Part shown: positions 63,312 through 64,000 of the stretch, piece after piece
How the letters are laid out: every line of letters begins with the position of its first letter
Numbering within the stretch: the stretch's first letter is position 1
Source of the DNA: Schauerella fraxinea
Lineage (GTDB): Bacteria > Pseudomonadota > Gammaproteobacteria > Burkholderiales > Burkholderiaceae_B
Reading direction: 5' to 3'
Assembly: GCA_030849945.1 (NCBI GenBank)
Contig: JAVDKK010000001.1
Coordinates: 1,116,001 to 1,180,000 of the forward strand
Length of the DNA stretch: 64,000 nt
The notes under the pieces: generated by a model
Databases searched by the model: none
The model's input: only the letters and a program-made list of their open reading frames with translations
Told to the model about the DNA's origin: nothing
Position numbers and translations under genes: made by a program

Positions 63312-64000
63312 TCAGTTGACGGCGACGTTGGCGGCCTTCAGCAGGGGCGGAAAGGCTTGCACGTCGCGCGCAATGCGTTCAACGAACGTGGCTGACGGAC
63401 TGCCGACCGGCTCAAAGCCAAGCCCCGCCAACTTGCCGTGCAAGGCGCCTGCCGAGACCACGGTGTTTACCGCTTGCTGGATGTCAGCAATGATTGGATC
63501 CGGTGTGCCGGCTGGGGCAAGCAATCCGAACCAGCCGGTGCCTGCATCGACGTCAAGCCCGGCTTGCTTGACGGTGGGTGTATTAGGCACAACGGCACTG
63601 CGTGTGTCCTGTACCACCGCCAACGCCCGCAACGCTCCACTCTCGATCTGGCTCGTTACCGCCGGCAGCGCAACGATGGCGGCATCCGTTTCGCCGCCCA
63701 GCACGCCGATCACGGCGGGCCCCGCGCCTTTGTAGGGAATGTGCTGCAACGTGCCGTCGATGCGCGCCTGCAAGCGCGTTAACGCGATGTGATTGCTGTT
63801 GCCGAAACCTGGAGTGCCGATGTTGACCACGCGTTTGGTGGCCAATGTGCGCAGATCCTGCAGCGACTGCAAGGGCGAGGCGCTGCGCACCACGATCACG
63901 GTGGGCGCGGTGGCCACGATGCTGATCGGTGCAAAGCTGCGCGTGGCGTCGTAGTTGATGTTGCCTTTGAAGAGTGTTTCGTTGGCGACCAGCATGTCGC
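63312..64000 (-). CDS. Bug/TctC-family substrate-binding protein (5' end cut by window)
   Basis: The C-terminal 229 or so residues of a second Bug receptor. NINYDATRSFAPISIVATAP, IGTPGFGNSNHIALTRLQ, HIPYKGAGPAVIGVLGGETD and GWFGLLAPAGTPDPIIADIQ are family landmarks. The reading frame is open through the window edge, so the signal peptide and N-terminal lobe lie beyond. It resembles but does not match the receptor at the left end, so they bind different ligands. It is upstream of the alpha/beta hydrolase on the same strand, with 235 bp and an 8-bp repeat between. Confidence 0.92.
   Translation of the reverse strand, partial: DMLVANETLFKGNINYDATRSFAPISIVATAPTVIVVRSASPLQSLQDLRTLATKRVVNIGTPGFGNSNHIALTRLQARIDGTLQHIPYKGAGPAVIGVLGGETDAAIVALPAVTSQIESGALRALAVVQDTRSAVVPNTPTVKQAGLDVDAGTGWFGLLAPAGTPDPIIADIQQAVNTVVSAGALHGKLAGLGFEPVGSPSATFVERIARDVQAFPPLLKAANVAVN

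Overview
The window reads as an ordinary chromosomal segment of a high-GC betaproteobacterium. Burkholderiales is well supported and an Alcaligenaceae-type genome (Bordetella/Achromobacter-like) is my best guess. Grounds: two Bug-type (TctC) periplasmic binding proteins, several LysR and LacI regulators, ubiE/ubiJ/ubiB, a free-standing RfaE domain II, and the conserved block ispB / rplU-rpmA-obg-proB. I see no insertion sequences, integrases, prophage or CRISPR array. About 50 protein genes are supported, plus one tRNA, two riboswitches and several well-formed operators.

Layout. 1-4.3 kb: a catabolic operon on the minus strand (HisD-like dehydrogenase, SDR, LacI regulator, Bug protein) with a CG-centred palindrome upstream. 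4.6-12.8 kb: small regulator/enzyme units (VOC protein with divergent LysR; DUF2789 and DUF2256 proteins; an MFS exporter with a repeat-filled central loop; a choice-of-anchor-I lipoprotein behind a Pho-box-like site; LysR with a divergent Tat-exported metallo-beta-lactamase-fold hydrolase). 12.8-19.7 kb: a complete fructose PTS, fruB-fruK-fruA, with divergent fruR and a perfect Cra-type operator. 19.8-25.9 kb: PPOX flavoprotein, serA, phoB-phoR, ubiE and a Tim44-domain protein. 26-33.3 kb: LysR, maeB and a three-gene membrane dehydrogenase (small subunit, GMC flavoprotein, triheme cytochrome c). 33.6-39.8 kb: ubiJ-ubiB, a diiron ferritin-like protein with rfaE2, and convergent pcm-tolC.

39.9-52.6 kb is a vitamin region: thiG-thiD, then a small lower-GC two-gene islet of unknown function, then btuB-btuF under a cobalamin riboswitch and divergent from metH (B12-dependent methionine synthase), an XRE regulator, and thiC under a TPP riboswitch whose downstream hairpin covers the ribosome binding site. 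52.7-55 kb: a SecD-head-like lipoprotein, then an XRE repressor divergent from an unusual response-regulator-like protein. Two palindromic operators lie between them, and the second protein has a His/Asp pentapeptide-repeat linker. 55-59.7 kb: obg-proB, rplU-rpmA, ispB and tRNA-Pro(CGG). 59.9-64 kb: TetR with a divergent YncB-type oxidoreductase, a small membrane protein, an alpha/beta hydrolase and a second, truncated Bug protein.

Two themes recur. First, genes are packed tightly, with many ATGA start/stop overlaps inside operons. Second, degenerate short tandem repeats of 7 to 15 bp appear at least seven times, some between genes near 3' ends and some inside linker regions of proteins. The most promising unexplained items are the XRE/pseudo-response-regulator pair, the two-gene islet between thiG and btuF, and the Pho-box-linked lipoprotein.
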